A stretch of 64,000 nt of DNA, taken from assembly GCF_947331465.1 (NCBI RefSeq), contig NZ_CAMZOK010000001.1:1364001-1428000 (forward strand). The letters are read 5' to 3'. The position numbers and the translations under genes were made by a program. Positions 41,623 through 50,789 of the stretch are shown here, piece by piece. Each line of letters begins with the position of its first letter. Position 1 is the first letter of the stretch. This stretch comes from Shimia sp. Alg240-R146 (GTDB lineage Bacteria > Pseudomonadota > Alphaproteobacteria > Rhodobacterales > Rhodobacteraceae). The notes beneath the pieces were generated by a model that did no database searches, was not told the DNA's origin, and saw only the letters and a list, made by a program, of their open reading frames with translations.

Positions 41623-42698
41623 CGGAGCCGGTTCGGTCGCTTGCTGCGCGGTATTACACGGACCCCGCTGTGTTTGAGGTGGAGCGTGCCGGCCTTTTGG
41701 CACGCACGTGGCAATTTGCGTGCCATGCCAGCGAGATTGCCAGCCCAGGCGACTACACCTGTTTTGAAATCGCCGGCGACAGTCTGTTTGCCATTCGCGG
41801 GCGCGACGGCGACATTCGCGTTTTTTACAACGTGTGTCAGCACCGCGCGCATGAATTGGTGCAGGGGAGCGGGTCAACACGGGTTGTGGTCTGCCCCTAT
41901 CACGCATGGACCTATGAGCTGACTGGCGAGTTGCGCGCCGGGCCCAACATCAAAGTGGTGGACGGGTTTGACCGTAGTGCGGTGTGCCTCACATCGGTAC
42001 GCGTCGAAGAGTTGCTGGGCTTTGTCTTTGTCAATCTCGATCCCGATGCTGATCCCATGGAAACGTGGTTCCCCGGTGCGCGTGCAGAATTGGAAGATTG
42101 GGTGCCGAACTGGGCCGATTTGCGGCCGCTGGATTGGGTGGAAATTCCGGAACACTGCAATTGGAAAGTGTCGGTTGAAAACTACTCGGAGTGTTACCAT
42201 TGCAGCCTGAACCATCCGACATTTTCCAATGGTGTGGTTCGGCCGGAAACTTATGACATTCAACCCCAAGGAAAATGCCTGCGCCACACAACACAATGTC
42301 AGTCGATGGATCAGATGACTTATGACATCCACAGTGGTTTTGCGCACAGCCACGAGTATTCCAGCTGGTTTTTGTGGCCGATGTTCAGCTTTCAGGTCTA
42401 TCCCGGCAATGTGCTCAATACTTATCACTGGCGCGCAACCGGGCCGGAAACGGTGACGGTCTGGCGGGGCTGGTATTCGGTTGGGGGCGTGGAAAACCCG
42501 ACGGTGCGCCAATTGGCGCAACAGGATCGCGACACCACGGTCGAGGAAGACATTCATTTGGTGGAAGCGGTGCAACGTGGGCTGCGGTCGCGGGGCTATG
42601 TGCCCGGACCATTGGTGGTTGACCCGCAGGGTGGTGTGAATTCAGAGCATCCGGTGATGCACCTTCAGAAATGGATGAGGGAGGCCGTTGATGGCTGA
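41619..42698 (+). CDS. Rieske oxygenase alpha subunit, CntA-like (quaternary-amine type)
   Basis: A 359-residue Rieske non-heme iron oxygenase. The 2Fe-2S site is Cys73-x-His75 (CQHRAH) and Cys92-x2-His95 (CPYHAW). The mononuclear iron site is NYSECYHCSLNH with His194 and His199. The bridging residue is Glu191 where ring-hydroxylating dioxygenases have Asp; Glu is found in carnitine monooxygenase CntA and related demethylases. A quaternary-amine or N-methyl substrate is therefore more likely than an aromatic ring. No ferredoxin-reductase partner is encoded nearby. It overlaps the RpiR gene and precedes the aldehyde dehydrogenase gene. Confidence 0.88.
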   Translation: MTEPVRSLAARYYTDPAVFEVERAGLLARTWQFACHASEIASPGDYTCFEIAGDSLFAIRGRDGDIRVFYNVCQHRAHELVQGSGSTRVVVCPYHAWTYELTGELRAGPNIKVVDGFDRSAVCLTSVRVEELLGFVFVNLDPDADPMETWFPGARAELEDWVPNWADLRPLDWVEIPEHCNWKVSVENYSECYHCSLNHPTFSNGVVRPETYDIQPQGKCLRHTTQCQSMDQMTYDIHSGFAHSHEYSSWFLWPMFSFQVYPGNVLNTYHWRATGPETVTVWRGWYSVGGVENPTVRQLAQQDRDTTVEEDIHLVEAVQRGLRSRGYVPGPLVVDPQGGVNSEHPVMHLQKWMREAVDG

Positions 42699-44151
42699 TA
42701 TTAAGCCGTTTTGGCAAAACTATTTCGACGGGGCATGGCAGGACGGTGGCGCTGGGCGCATTGATGTGATCAATCCGGCAACGGGTGAGGTCTTGGCACA
42801 ACACGCGTTGGCGGATCGGGCAGATGTGGATCGGGCTGTGTCAGCGGCGCAGCGTTTGCACCGTGCGGGCGATTTGCGCGACATGCGCCCGCTGGAACGC
42901 GGGCGTCTTGTACAAGACATGGGGCGTTATCTGAGCGCGCATCGCGCGGACATCGCCGAGCTTTTGACGTTAGAGCAGGGCAAACCGCTTTGGGAAAGCC
43001 TGATCGAGGTCGACGGCGCGGCGCTTTATTTTGAATACTACGGCAATCAGGCCGCCACCGTGGAGGGGCGGTCGGTGCCTTTGGGGGCAGGGTATTACGA
43101 TTGGACGGAACACGAGCCATTGGGCGTGTCGGCGCAGATTATTCCGTGGAATTACCCACTTGAAATGACGGCACGGTCGTTGTCAGCGGCGCTGGCGACG
43201 GGCAACGCTTGCGTGGTGAAAACGCCGGAGCTGACGCCGATGACCAATGCGTGGTTTGCCAAAGCTGCGGAGGCCGTCGGGTTGCCACGGGGTGCAGTGA
43301 ACCTGTTGTGTGGGTATGGCGCCGAGGCCGGTGCTGCGTTGTCAGCACATCCGGGAGTGAACCAGATTGTGTTCACCGGATCCGTGCCAACAGGCGTCGC
43401 CATTGCCACAGCCGCCGCGCAAAATGTTGTGCCGTGCGTGCTGGAGCTGGGCGGTAAGTCGGCGGCGATTGTGCATGAAGACGCGGATCTGGAAGCGTTT
43501 GAAAATGATTTGCGATGGGGCATCTTTTTCAATGCCGGGCAAGTCTGTTCCGCGATGAGCCGAGTGATTGTGCATCAGAGCCGTGCCGAGGAAATGGCAG
43601 CGCGTGCCGAAGCTGTGGCGCGAAGCCTGACGGTGCAGGCGGGCATCGACAGTCCGGAGTTTGGACCAACCATGGGGGCAATGGTGTCTGACGCTCAACG
43701 TGACCGTGCGGTTGGCATGGTGGCCGCTGCACAAGGCGAGGGCGCGCGGTTGATTGCGGGCGGCCACCCCTGCAACAGCGCCGGCGCCTTTATGGAGCCA
43801 ACCGTGTTGACGGGCGTGGGGGCGGAGATGACCATCGCCAAAGAAGAAGTCTTTGGACCTGTGTTGTCGATCTTGTCCTTCGGTGATGATGAAGAGGCCA
43901 TTTCGATGGCAAACTCAACGGACTATGGGTTGGTGGCTGGCGTGTTTACGCGTGATCTCGACCGTGCCACGCGGGCGGCGCGGCGTTTGAGAGCCGGGCA
44001 GGTTTTTGTGAATGAATGGTACGCGGGCGGAGTGGAAACTCCGTTCGGCGGCTACGGAAAATCCGGGTATGGTCGTGAAAAGGGGCGAGAAGCGCTTTGG
44101 AATTACGTACAGACCAAAAATATCGCGATCAAGCTGGGAGCAGCATCATGA
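42691..44151 (+). CDS. Aldehyde dehydrogenase (NAD(P)+)
   Basis: An ALDH-superfamily enzyme of 486 residues. Catalytic Glu252 is in LELGGK and Cys286 in AGQVCSAMSR; the WNYP motif and FTGSVPTG complete the NAD fold. It resembles betaine- or semialdehyde-type dehydrogenases. The substrate may be a semialdehyde from the oxygenase-dehydrogenase cascade or released formaldehyde, but this is not decidable. ATG 42691, with GGGAGG upstream, lies inside the Rieske gene end (8-base overlap). It overlaps the next gene by four bases (ATGA). Confidence 0.9.
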   Translation: MADIKPFWQNYFDGAWQDGGAGRIDVINPATGEVLAQHALADRADVDRAVSAAQRLHRAGDLRDMRPLERGRLVQDMGRYLSAHRADIAELLTLEQGKPLWESLIEVDGAALYFEYYGNQAATVEGRSVPLGAGYYDWTEHEPLGVSAQIIPWNYPLEMTARSLSAALATGNACVVKTPELTPMTNAWFAKAAEAVGLPRGAVNLLCGYGAEAGAALSAHPGVNQIVFTGSVPTGVAIATAAAQNVVPCVLELGGKSAAIVHEDADLEAFENDLRWGIFFNAGQVCSAMSRVIVHQSRAEEMAARAEAVARSLTVQAGIDSPEFGPTMGAMVSDAQRDRAVGMVAAAQGEGARLIAGGHPCNSAGAFMEPTVLTGVGAEMTIAKEEVFGPVLSILSFGDDEEAISMANSTDYGLVAGVFTRDLDRATRAARRLRAGQVFVNEWYAGGVETPFGGYGKSGYGREKGREALWNYVQTKNIAIKLGAAS

Positions 44152-44528
44152 GCGTTTTTGACGAAGACCTGTTTTTGAAAGGGCTGGAGCAACGCAAGGC
44201 CACGTTGGGCGCCGAATATGTCGAAAAGAATCTGGCGGCGGCGGATGCGTTTTCCCGCCCGTTTCAGGAGGCCATGACGGCATGGTGCTGGGGCTTTGGC
44301 TGGGGCGACGATGTGATCGACGCCAAAACCCGCTCGATGATGAACTTGTCGATGATCGGAGCGCTAGGCAAAATGGCTGAGTGGGAAACCCACTGTCGCG
44401 GGGCGCTCAATAATGGTGTGACACACGATGAACTGCGGGCAATTATCCATGTCATCGGCATCTACTGTGGCGTGCCGCAGGCATTAGAGTGCTTTCGTGT
44501 GGCGCGGCGCGTCATCGAGGACACGTAG
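44148..44528 (+). CDS. Carboxymuconolactone decarboxylase family protein
   Basis: A 126-residue all-helical protein of the CMD/AhpD fold. The core is TRSMMNLSMIGALGKMAEWE, then HCRGALNNGVTHDELRAIIH and GIYCGVPQALEC. The AhpD-type CxxC redox pair is absent, so it belongs to the PcaC-like side, not the peroxidase-linked side. It is the last gene of the RpiR-Rieske-ALDH operon by overlap (ATGA), and a short hairpin follows its stop. A decarboxylation or lactone-opening step in the same pathway is possible but not shown. Confidence 0.82.
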   Translation: MSVFDEDLFLKGLEQRKATLGAEYVEKNLAAADAFSRPFQEAMTAWCWGFGWGDDVIDAKTRSMMNLSMIGALGKMAEWETHCRGALNNGVTHDELRAIIHVIGIYCGVPQALECFRVARRVIEDT

Positions 44529-44550
44529 CGCCAGTTGTTGCGGCGCTGAT
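44527..44550 (+). terminator. Weak hairpin after the CMD gene
   Basis: The stem AGCGCC / GGCGCT (44527-44532 and 44542-44547), overlapping the stop, is followed by GATTTCTG. The T-run is poor, so read-through to the downstream genes is likely. Confidence 0.35.
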
Positions 44551-44811
44551 TTCTGACGCCGGATTTTGGAGCACGAACCCGTGGTCCGGCCTGCCAGAGG
44601 GCGGATAAATCCAATACCGTTGAAATACCTGTTGATTTAGGCGCTTTGTGTGTGCTGATGTTTGGTCAATCCCGACAATAAAGGCATTGCGCGCTGCTGT
44701 CCGGGTGAGCGGAGCCTGTCTGCTCAGAGTGAGGGTGTTGCTGCCCCACACGCGCAAATGGCTCCTTTTCAACACTCAGGCGGCGCGCCGCCATCGTCGA
44801 AAGGATTGACC
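44551..44811. other. Gap between CMD gene and class III aminotransferase gene
   Basis: The whole gap from 44529 is 283 bases. It contains a 14-base perfect palindrome GGCGGCGCGCCGCC (44779-44792) just before the ribosome-binding site AAAGGA of the aminotransferase gene. No gene is recognised. A promoter for the second half of the cluster is likely here, but no convincing -35/-10 pair was found. Confidence 0.4.
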
Positions 44812-46185
44812 ATGCTGCACAACGATCATCTGGAACAATGGGACCGCGAGTCCTTCTTCCATCCGTCCACACATCTTGCAGAGTTCGCGCGGGGAAACCT
44901 GCCGCAACGCGTGGTGACCGGAGGAGACGGGTGTCACATCGAGGACCGGAGCGGGGCGCGGATGCTGGACGCGTTTGCCGGGCTGTATTGTGTCAACGTT
45001 GGTTACGGGCGGCCCGAAATCGCTGAAGCGATTGCCGAGCAGGCCAAGGAGTTGGCGTATTACCATTCCTATGTCGGACACGGTACAGAGGCGTCGATTA
45101 CGCTGGCGAAAATGGTGCTGGACCGTGCGCCCGATCACATGTCCAAGGTCTATTTTGGCCTGTCGGGGTCAGATGCCAACGAGACCAACATCAAGTTGAT
45201 TTGGTACTACAACAACATTCTAGGGCGTCCACAAAAAAAGAAGATCATCTCGCGCTGGCGTGGGTATCACGGGTCTGGCCTGATGACCGGTTCGTTGACC
45301 GGATTGGAGCTGTTTCACAAGAAGTTCGACCTGCCGTTGGCGCAGGTTTTGCACACCGACGCGCCGTATTATTTCCGTCGGGAAGATCAAAGCCAAAGCG
45401 AGGCGCAGTTTGTGGCGCAATGCGTCGCCTCGCTGGAGAAAATGATCGCACGAGAAGGCGCCGACACCATCGCGGCCTTTATTGGCGAGCCGGTGCTTGG
45501 CACAGGTGGCATTGTGCCGCCACCGGAGGGCTACTGGCCAGCCATTCAGGCGGTTTTGGACAAACACGACATTCTGTTGGTGGCTGACGAAGTTGTCACT
45601 GGATTTGGGCGTCTTGGCAGCATGTTTGGATCAGAACATTACGGCATGAAGCCCGATCTGATCACCATCGCCAAAGGGCTGACCTCGGCATATGCGCCGC
45701 TGTCGGGCTCGATTGTGTCTGACAAAATCTGGGCCGTGCTGGAGCAGGGTACGGATGAGAACGGGCCGATTGGTCATGGGTGGACCTATTCCGCGCATCC
45801 AATTGGTGCGGCGGCAGGCGTGGCGAATTTGCAGCTGATCGACAGTCTCAATCTGATTGAGAATGCCGGCAGCACCGGTGCCTATCTGAACGACAGCATG
45901 ACGGCTGCGCTGGCGGATCATCCCAACGTCGGTGACGTGCGCGGCGAAGGTATGCTCTGCGCCATCGAGTTTGTAGCCGACAAGGACAGCCACACATTTT
46001 TTGATGCAGGCGACAAGATTGGGCCGCAGATTGCGGCCAAGCTATTGGAGCAAGACAGTGTGATTGCCCGCGCGATGCCGCAGGGCGACATCCTTGGCTT
46101 CGCGCCGCCGTTTTGCCTTACCCGTGCCGAGGCTGACCAAGTTGTTGCGGCCACAGTGCGTGCTGTCACGTCGGTTTTGCCATGA
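44812..46185 (+). CDS. Class III aminotransferase (omega-aminotransferase type)
   Basis: A PLP enzyme of 457 residues. The features seen are LYCVNVGYGRPEI, FGLSGSDANETN, RWRGYHGSGLMTG, IGEPVLGTGGIVPPPEGYW, ADEVVTGFGRLG and the cofactor Lys288 in IAKGLTSAYAPL. Omega-aminotransferases of this type act on diamines, beta-alanine, GABA or similar. With the ectoine-hydrolase-like enzyme and deacetylase that follow, a diaminobutyrate-like substrate is plausible. An AAAGGA site precedes ATG 44812; 19 bases separate it from the M24 gene. Confidence 0.88.
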   Translation: MLHNDHLEQWDRESFFHPSTHLAEFARGNLPQRVVTGGDGCHIEDRSGARMLDAFAGLYCVNVGYGRPEIAEAIAEQAKELAYYHSYVGHGTEASITLAKMVLDRAPDHMSKVYFGLSGSDANETNIKLIWYYNNILGRPQKKKIISRWRGYHGSGLMTGSLTGLELFHKKFDLPLAQVLHTDAPYYFRREDQSQSEAQFVAQCVASLEKMIAREGADTIAAFIGEPVLGTGGIVPPPEGYWPAIQAVLDKHDILLVADEVVTGFGRLGSMFGSEHYGMKPDLITIAKGLTSAYAPLSGSIVSDKIWAVLEQGTDENGPIGHGWTYSAHPIGAAAGVANLQLIDSLNLIENAGSTGAYLNDSMTAALADHPNVGDVRGEGMLCAIEFVADKDSHTFFDAGDKIGPQIAAKLLEQDSVIARAMPQGDILGFAPPFCLTRAEADQVVAATVRAVTSVLP

Positions 46186-46204
46186 TCACGAAAGGAGCCA
46201 AACG

Positions 46205-47389
46205 ATGACCCAGTCAAAAGCCCCGTTCAGCATTGCGGAATATGAACGCCGCCTGGCCAAAACCCGCGCCGCAATGGCGGCTGCGGGGCTGGATGTGCTG
46301 TTTGTCACCGACCCCTCCAATCAGGCTTGGCTTACTGGCTATGACGGATGGTCGTTTTACGTGCATCAGGGGGTTATCGTCACGATGGATGGCCCGCCGA
46401 TCTGGTGGGGGCGGTACATGGACATGATGGGTGGCCGTCGCACATGTTGGATGGATCACGATCACATCCTTGGCTATGGCGACCATTATGTGCAGTCCAC
46501 CGAGGTGCATCCGATGCAGGATCTGGCGCAGCATCTTAGCGCGCGTGGTTTTGCCCGTCAGCGCATCGGCGTGGAGATGGAAAACTACTATTATTCCGCC
46601 AAAGCGCACGCTGTGCTGAGTGCTGAGCTGCCCGACGCAACATTGGTGGATGCCACAGCGCTTGTGAATTGGCAGCGGCTGATCAAGTCCGACGCAGAGC
46701 TTGAATTTGTGCGCAAGGCGGCGCGCATTTCGGACAAGGTCATGCGCACCGCATTGGAGCGCGCCGAGCCCGGCGTGCGCAAAAACGATCTGGTGGCGGA
46801 TATCATGCACGCGGGCATCACAGGCGTGGACGAGGACTGGGGCGACTATCCGGCCATCGTACCACTGACGCCTTCGGGATTGGACGCGACTGCTGCGCAT
46901 CTGACGTGGGATGGTACACCGATGCAGGCTGGTGAAGCGACGTTTTTTGAGTTGTCAGGCTGTTACCGCCGCTATCACGCGCCATTGTGTCGGACGATTT
47001 TCCTAGGCACCCCATCTGAGGACATGCGGCGGGCCGAAGCCGCCCAGCTTGAAGGGATTACGGCGGGCCTTGACGCTGCGCGGGCTGGCAATCGCACCTG
47101 TGACATCGCCAATGCGTTTATGCATGTGCTTGCAAAACACGGGATCGAGCGGTCGGGTCGTATGGGCTATCCGGTTGGGCTGAGCTATCCGCCGGATTGG
47201 GGGGAGCGCACGGCGTCGATCCGGAGCGAGGATGAGACCGTTCTGGAGCCGGGTATGGTGTTTCACTTTATGCCTGCGTTGTGGATGGACAGTTGGGGAC
47301 TTGAGACCACCGAAACCATCCTGATCCGAGCCGACGGCGCTGCGGAACCACTGTGCGATGTAGACCGCCAATTGTTTGTCAAAGGCTGA
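46205..47389 (+). CDS. doeA: M24 metallohydrolase, ectoine hydrolase (DoeA/EutD)-like
   Basis: A 394-residue creatinase/aminopeptidase-fold enzyme. The N-terminal DPSNQAWLTGYDGWSFYVHQ and the block GYGDHYVQSTEVHPMQDL are strikingly like ectoine hydrolase DoeA, which opens ectoine to N-acetyl-diaminobutyrate. The C-terminal pita-bread part contains YPVGLSYPPDWGERTASI and EPGMVFHFMPALWMDSWGLETTE. Ectoine uptake (ueh/tea) and eutBC genes are absent here, so the substrate may be another cyclic or acylated amine. It is followed after three bases by the ArgE-like gene. Confidence 0.78.
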   Translation: MTQSKAPFSIAEYERRLAKTRAAMAAAGLDVLFVTDPSNQAWLTGYDGWSFYVHQGVIVTMDGPPIWWGRYMDMMGGRRTCWMDHDHILGYGDHYVQSTEVHPMQDLAQHLSARGFARQRIGVEMENYYYSAKAHAVLSAELPDATLVDATALVNWQRLIKSDAELEFVRKAARISDKVMRTALERAEPGVRKNDLVADIMHAGITGVDEDWGDYPAIVPLTPSGLDATAAHLTWDGTPMQAGEATFFELSGCYRRYHAPLCRTIFLGTPSEDMRRAEAAQLEGITAGLDAARAGNRTCDIANAFMHVLAKHGIERSGRMGYPVGLSYPPDWGERTASIRSEDETVLEPGMVFHFMPALWMDSWGLETTETILIRADGAAEPLCDVDRQLFVKG

Positions 47390-47392
47390 ACG

Positions 47393-48550
47393 ATGATTGA
47401 CGCCACCAAAGCACTGTTGTCTGAGCTGATTGGCTTTGAAACGGTCTCAGCGGACAGCAATCTGGAGATGATTGCTTGTCTGGCTGGGCGGTTGGAGGAC
47501 TGCGGCGCCAAGGTGGAGGCGATGATTGACCCAACCGGCAAAAAAGCCAACCTGTTTGCCACGCTGGGGCCGGAGCGCGACGGGGGTATCGTCCTGTCGG
47601 GCCATACCGACGTGGTGCCTGTTACGGATCAGGATTGGCACAGCGATCCGTTTGTGATGGAGGAGCGCGACGGGCGGCTTTATGGGCGTGGCAGTTGCGA
47701 TATGAAGGGGTTCATCGCGGCGGCGGTGACGATGGCGCCGAAATTTGCAGCGCAGGTTGCCGAGCGGCCGTTGCATTTTGCCTTTACCTATGACGAAGAG
47801 ACCGGCTGCGTCGGGGCAGGGCATTTGGTGCAGGTTCTTAAGGAGCGCGGATTGAAACCTCGGATGGCGTTGATCGGTGAGCCCACCAGCATGCGCATCA
47901 TCGAAGGCCACAAGGGGTGTCATGAATACACCACACGCTTTCATGGGCTTGAGGGCCATGGATCGGCGCCCGATTTGGGTGTGAACGCGGTGGAATATGC
48001 GGTTCGGTATGTATCAAGGCTGTTGGCGCTTAAGGATCAACTCAGGGGACTGGCGCCCTCAGACAGCCGGTTTGATCCGCCATGGACCACCGTGAATGTC
48101 GGTGCGTTTCAGGGCGGTAGCGTGCACAACGTTATCGCGCCGAAAGCCGAAGTTGCGTGGGAAATGCGACCGGTTCAGGCCAGTGATGCGGATTTTGTGA
48201 AGCAACATCTGCAAGCATACTGCCGGGATGAATTGCTGCCGCTGATGCGCGCGGTTTATCCCGACGCAAAGATTGACACCGAGGTGGTGGGCGAAGTTGT
48301 GGGGCTTGTTCCCGAAGACAGCAACGAGGCGCGGCGGCTGCTTATGGACCTGACGGGCGCCAACAGTACGGAGCTGGTGCCCTTTGGCACTGAAGCGGGG
48401 CTTTTTCAATCGATGGGAATGGATGTGGTCGTCTGTGGTCCCGGCGACATAGCGCAGGCGCACAAGGCCAATGAGTTTGTTTCGCTTGCGCAACTTGAGG
48501 CGTGCCTTGGGGTGCTGGATGGGTTGGCTGGCAAGCTCGCTGAGCTATGA
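47393..48550 (+). CDS. ArgE/DapE-type M20 deacetylase (acetylornithine deacetylase-like)
   Basis: A zinc metallohydrolase of 385 residues. The M20 metal and catalytic motifs are visible: SGHTDVVPV, YGRGSCDMKGF, DEETGCVGAG, and the dimerisation domain following GEPTSMRIIEGHKGCHEY. It resembles acetylornithine deacetylase. It is located directly after the DoeA-like enzyme gene and may deacetylate the N-acetyl product, a task done by the unrelated DoeB in the classical ectoine pathway. Arginine synthesis is the alternative role. It precedes the Liv-type binding protein gene by 127 bases. Confidence 0.85.
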   Translation: MIDATKALLSELIGFETVSADSNLEMIACLAGRLEDCGAKVEAMIDPTGKKANLFATLGPERDGGIVLSGHTDVVPVTDQDWHSDPFVMEERDGRLYGRGSCDMKGFIAAAVTMAPKFAAQVAERPLHFAFTYDEETGCVGAGHLVQVLKERGLKPRMALIGEPTSMRIIEGHKGCHEYTTRFHGLEGHGSAPDLGVNAVEYAVRYVSRLLALKDQLRGLAPSDSRFDPPWTTVNVGAFQGGSVHNVIAPKAEVAWEMRPVQASDADFVKQHLQAYCRDELLPLMRAVYPDAKIDTEVVGEVVGLVPEDSNEARRLLMDLTGANSTELVPFGTEAGLFQSMGMDVVVCGPGDIAQAHKANEFVSLAQLEACLGVLDGLAGKLAEL

Positions 48551-48677
48551 TCCGCACCATTTGAAAAGCAAGAGTTTGGAAATATTGCAAAAATCTCTTG
48601 CCTGACACGTGGTCGATCCCGCAGTCTTCGCCAAATTGATCGCAGAATTTTCTAAAATCACTCGACGGGAGGGAACT

Positions 48678-49817
48678 ATGAAATTGAAACACCTACTTGT
48701 GACAGCGACCTGTACGGCTCTGCTTGCGGCGACAGCGCAGGCCGAGGGCGTAAAAGTCGGAATGATCACCACGCTGTCCGGCGGCGGCGCCGGATTGGGT
48801 ATTGATGTGCGGGACGGGTTTATGCTGGCGGTCGAGCAGGCCGGTCGCAGCGATCTGGAGGTTGTCATCGAGGACGATCAGCGCAAGCCGGACGTGGCGG
48901 TGCAGCTGGCCGATAAGATGATTCAATCCGAGAAAGTTGATGTGCTGACCGGTATCATCTGGTCCAATCTTGCGATGGCCGTGGTGCCGGCAACGGTGGC
49001 GCAGAACAAATTTTATCTGTCACCTAACGCCGGGCCATCGGCGCTGGCGGGCAAAGGCTGCCACAAAAACTATTTCAACGTGGCATGGCAGAACGACAAC
49101 CTGCACGAAGCTGCAGGCGCCTATGCCAATACGGCTGGGCTTGGCAATTCCTTCATTCTTGCGCCCAACTATCCGGCCGGTAAGGACGCTTTGACCGGGT
49201 ATAAGCGGTTCTACGAAGGTGCGCTGGCGGGGGAGCTTTATACCAAGCTTGGGCAGACAGACTATGCCAGCGAAATTGCGCAAATCCGTGCGTCCGGAGC
49301 TGACAGCGTCTATTTCTTCCTGCCGGGGGGCATGGGAATTTCTTTCCTCAAACAATATGCCGACAGCGGTCTGGACCTGCCGGTCGTTGGGCCAGCTTTC
49401 AGCTTTGATCAAGGCATTCTGCAAGCCGTCGGTGCCGCAGCTTTGGGTGTGCGCAATACCTCGCAGTGGTCCAAGGATATCGACAACGCGACCAACGCCG
49501 CCTTTGTGGAAAGCTTTGCTGCCAAATACGGACGTCTGCCGTCGCTCTATGCCAGCCAAGGGTTTGATACGGCGAACCTGTTGATTTCCGCGATGGACAA
49601 GGCGGATGTTGCGGATCAGGACGCATTCCGCGCAGCCCTTCAGGCAGCTGATTTTGCCTCCACGCGGGGGGATTTCGCTTTTGGTCCAAACAATCATCCG
49701 ATTCAGGACATCTATGTGCGCGAAGTCATTCAGGAAGGCGATGTCTTTACCAACAAGATCATCTCCGTAGGTCTGGAAGATCGCGGCGATGCCTATGCGG
49801 CTGACTGTAAGATGTAA
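48678..49817 (+). CDS. Liv-type ABC transporter substrate-binding protein
   Basis: A periplasmic binding protein of 379 residues (type 1 fold). The signal peptide KLKHLLVTATCTALLAATAQA is followed by VKVGMITTLSGGGAGLG, typical of the branched-chain amino-acid/amide-binding family. ATG 48678 has GGGAGGG before it; a frame opening earlier at 48609 lacks this site. It is the first gene of the transporter set. A strong hairpin follows before the permease genes. The ligand is not known: members of the family bind amino acids, amides, aromatic acids or betaines. Confidence 0.92.
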   Translation: MKLKHLLVTATCTALLAATAQAEGVKVGMITTLSGGGAGLGIDVRDGFMLAVEQAGRSDLEVVIEDDQRKPDVAVQLADKMIQSEKVDVLTGIIWSNLAMAVVPATVAQNKFYLSPNAGPSALAGKGCHKNYFNVAWQNDNLHEAAGAYANTAGLGNSFILAPNYPAGKDALTGYKRFYEGALAGELYTKLGQTDYASEIAQIRASGADSVYFFLPGGMGISFLKQYADSGLDLPVVGPAFSFDQGILQAVGAAALGVRNTSQWSKDIDNATNAAFVESFAAKYGRLPSLYASQGFDTANLLISAMDKADVADQDAFRAALQAADFASTRGDFAFGPNNHPIQDIYVREVIQEGDVFTNKIISVGLEDRGDAYAADCKM

Positions 49818-49827
49818 GTGACTTTTG

Positions 49828-49858
49828 GCCCGCCCCGGGGTATCGGGGCGGGCACTTT
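49828..49858 (+). terminator. Strong hairpin between binding protein and permease genes
   Basis: A 9-bp perfect GC stem GCCCGCCCC / GGGGCGGGC (49828-49836 and 49845-49853) with an eight-base loop is followed by ACTTTCTT. The placement suggests partial termination that keeps the binding protein in excess of the permease. Confidence 0.7.
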
Positions 49859-49870
49859 CTTGGGGAAGAC

Positions 49871-50788
49871 ATGTCCTGGATCTTACTTGTGGAGCAGGCG
49901 CTGAACGGGCTGCAATTCGGCGTGATGCTGTTTTTAATGGCCGCGGGGCTTACGCTGATATTCGGGGTCATGGGGCTGATCAACCTCGCGCATGGCTCGC
50001 TTTATATGATTGGTGCGTTTGCCGCCGCCGCGGTGGCCGCTGCGACAGGGTCGTTCGTTTTGGCGTTGATCGCCAGTTTGGCAGCCGCCGCGTTGGCCGG
50101 AGTATTGATCGAGGCCACAATTATCCGCCGCCTTTATGATCGAGACCATCTTGATCAGGTGCTTGCGACCTTTGCGTTGATCCTGATTTTTTCAGAGGGC
50201 ACGCGCTGGGCGTTTGGCTCCTTTCCGTTATTTCTGGACCGACCCGAAGCTTTGTCCGGCACGGTGTCGCTGCCCTTTGGCATTGAATATTCGCGCTACA
50301 GATTGGCGCTGATCGGTGTGGGGCTAGCTGTGGCGGCTGGGCTGTTCTGGATGATTGCCAAGACGCGGGTTGGCATTCGCATTCGTGCGGGCGAAAACGA
50401 CCGCGAGATGATTGCCGCGCTAGGGGTCGATATTTCGCGGCTATATACGCTTGTGTTTGCATTGGGGGCAGCGCTTGCCGGACTGGCGGGCGCGTTGATT
50501 GGCGCGATCCAATCGGTGCAGGTCGGCATGGGCGAGCCGGTTCTTATTCTGGCCTTTGTGGTGATCGTTATTGGCGGGATCGGGTCGGTGCAAGGGGCAC
50601 TGGTCGGGGCCATTTTGGTTGGCCTCACCGACACGCTTGGCGGCTTTCTTTTGCCCAAGGCTTTTGCGCTTTTCCTGTCTCCGGCGACGGCCACGTCGGT
50701 GGGATCCTCTCTGGCCTCGATGTCCATCTACATCCTGATGGCGGGTGTTCTTTTGGTGCGGCCCAAGGGCCTGTTTGGGGGCGCATGA
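49871..50788 (+). CDS. livH: Liv-type ABC transporter permease (LivH)
   Basis: A membrane protein of 305 residues with about eight helices. Typical features are NGLQFGVMLFLMAAGLTLIFGVMGLINLAHGSLYMIGAF at the start and GIRIRAGENDREMIAALGVD in the loop that contacts the ATPase. It pairs with LivM to form the channel. The second permease gene starts two bases after its stop. Confidence 0.94.
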   Translation: MSWILLVEQALNGLQFGVMLFLMAAGLTLIFGVMGLINLAHGSLYMIGAFAAAAVAAATGSFVLALIASLAAAALAGVLIEATIIRRLYDRDHLDQVLATFALILIFSEGTRWAFGSFPLFLDRPEALSGTVSLPFGIEYSRYRLALIGVGLAVAAGLFWMIAKTRVGIRIRAGENDREMIAALGVDISRLYTLVFALGAALAGLAGALIGAIQSVQVGMGEPVLILAFVVIVIGGIGSVQGALVGAILVGLTDTLGGFLLPKAFALFLSPATATSVGSSLASMSIYILMAGVLLVRPKGLFGGA

Positions 50789-50789
50789 C

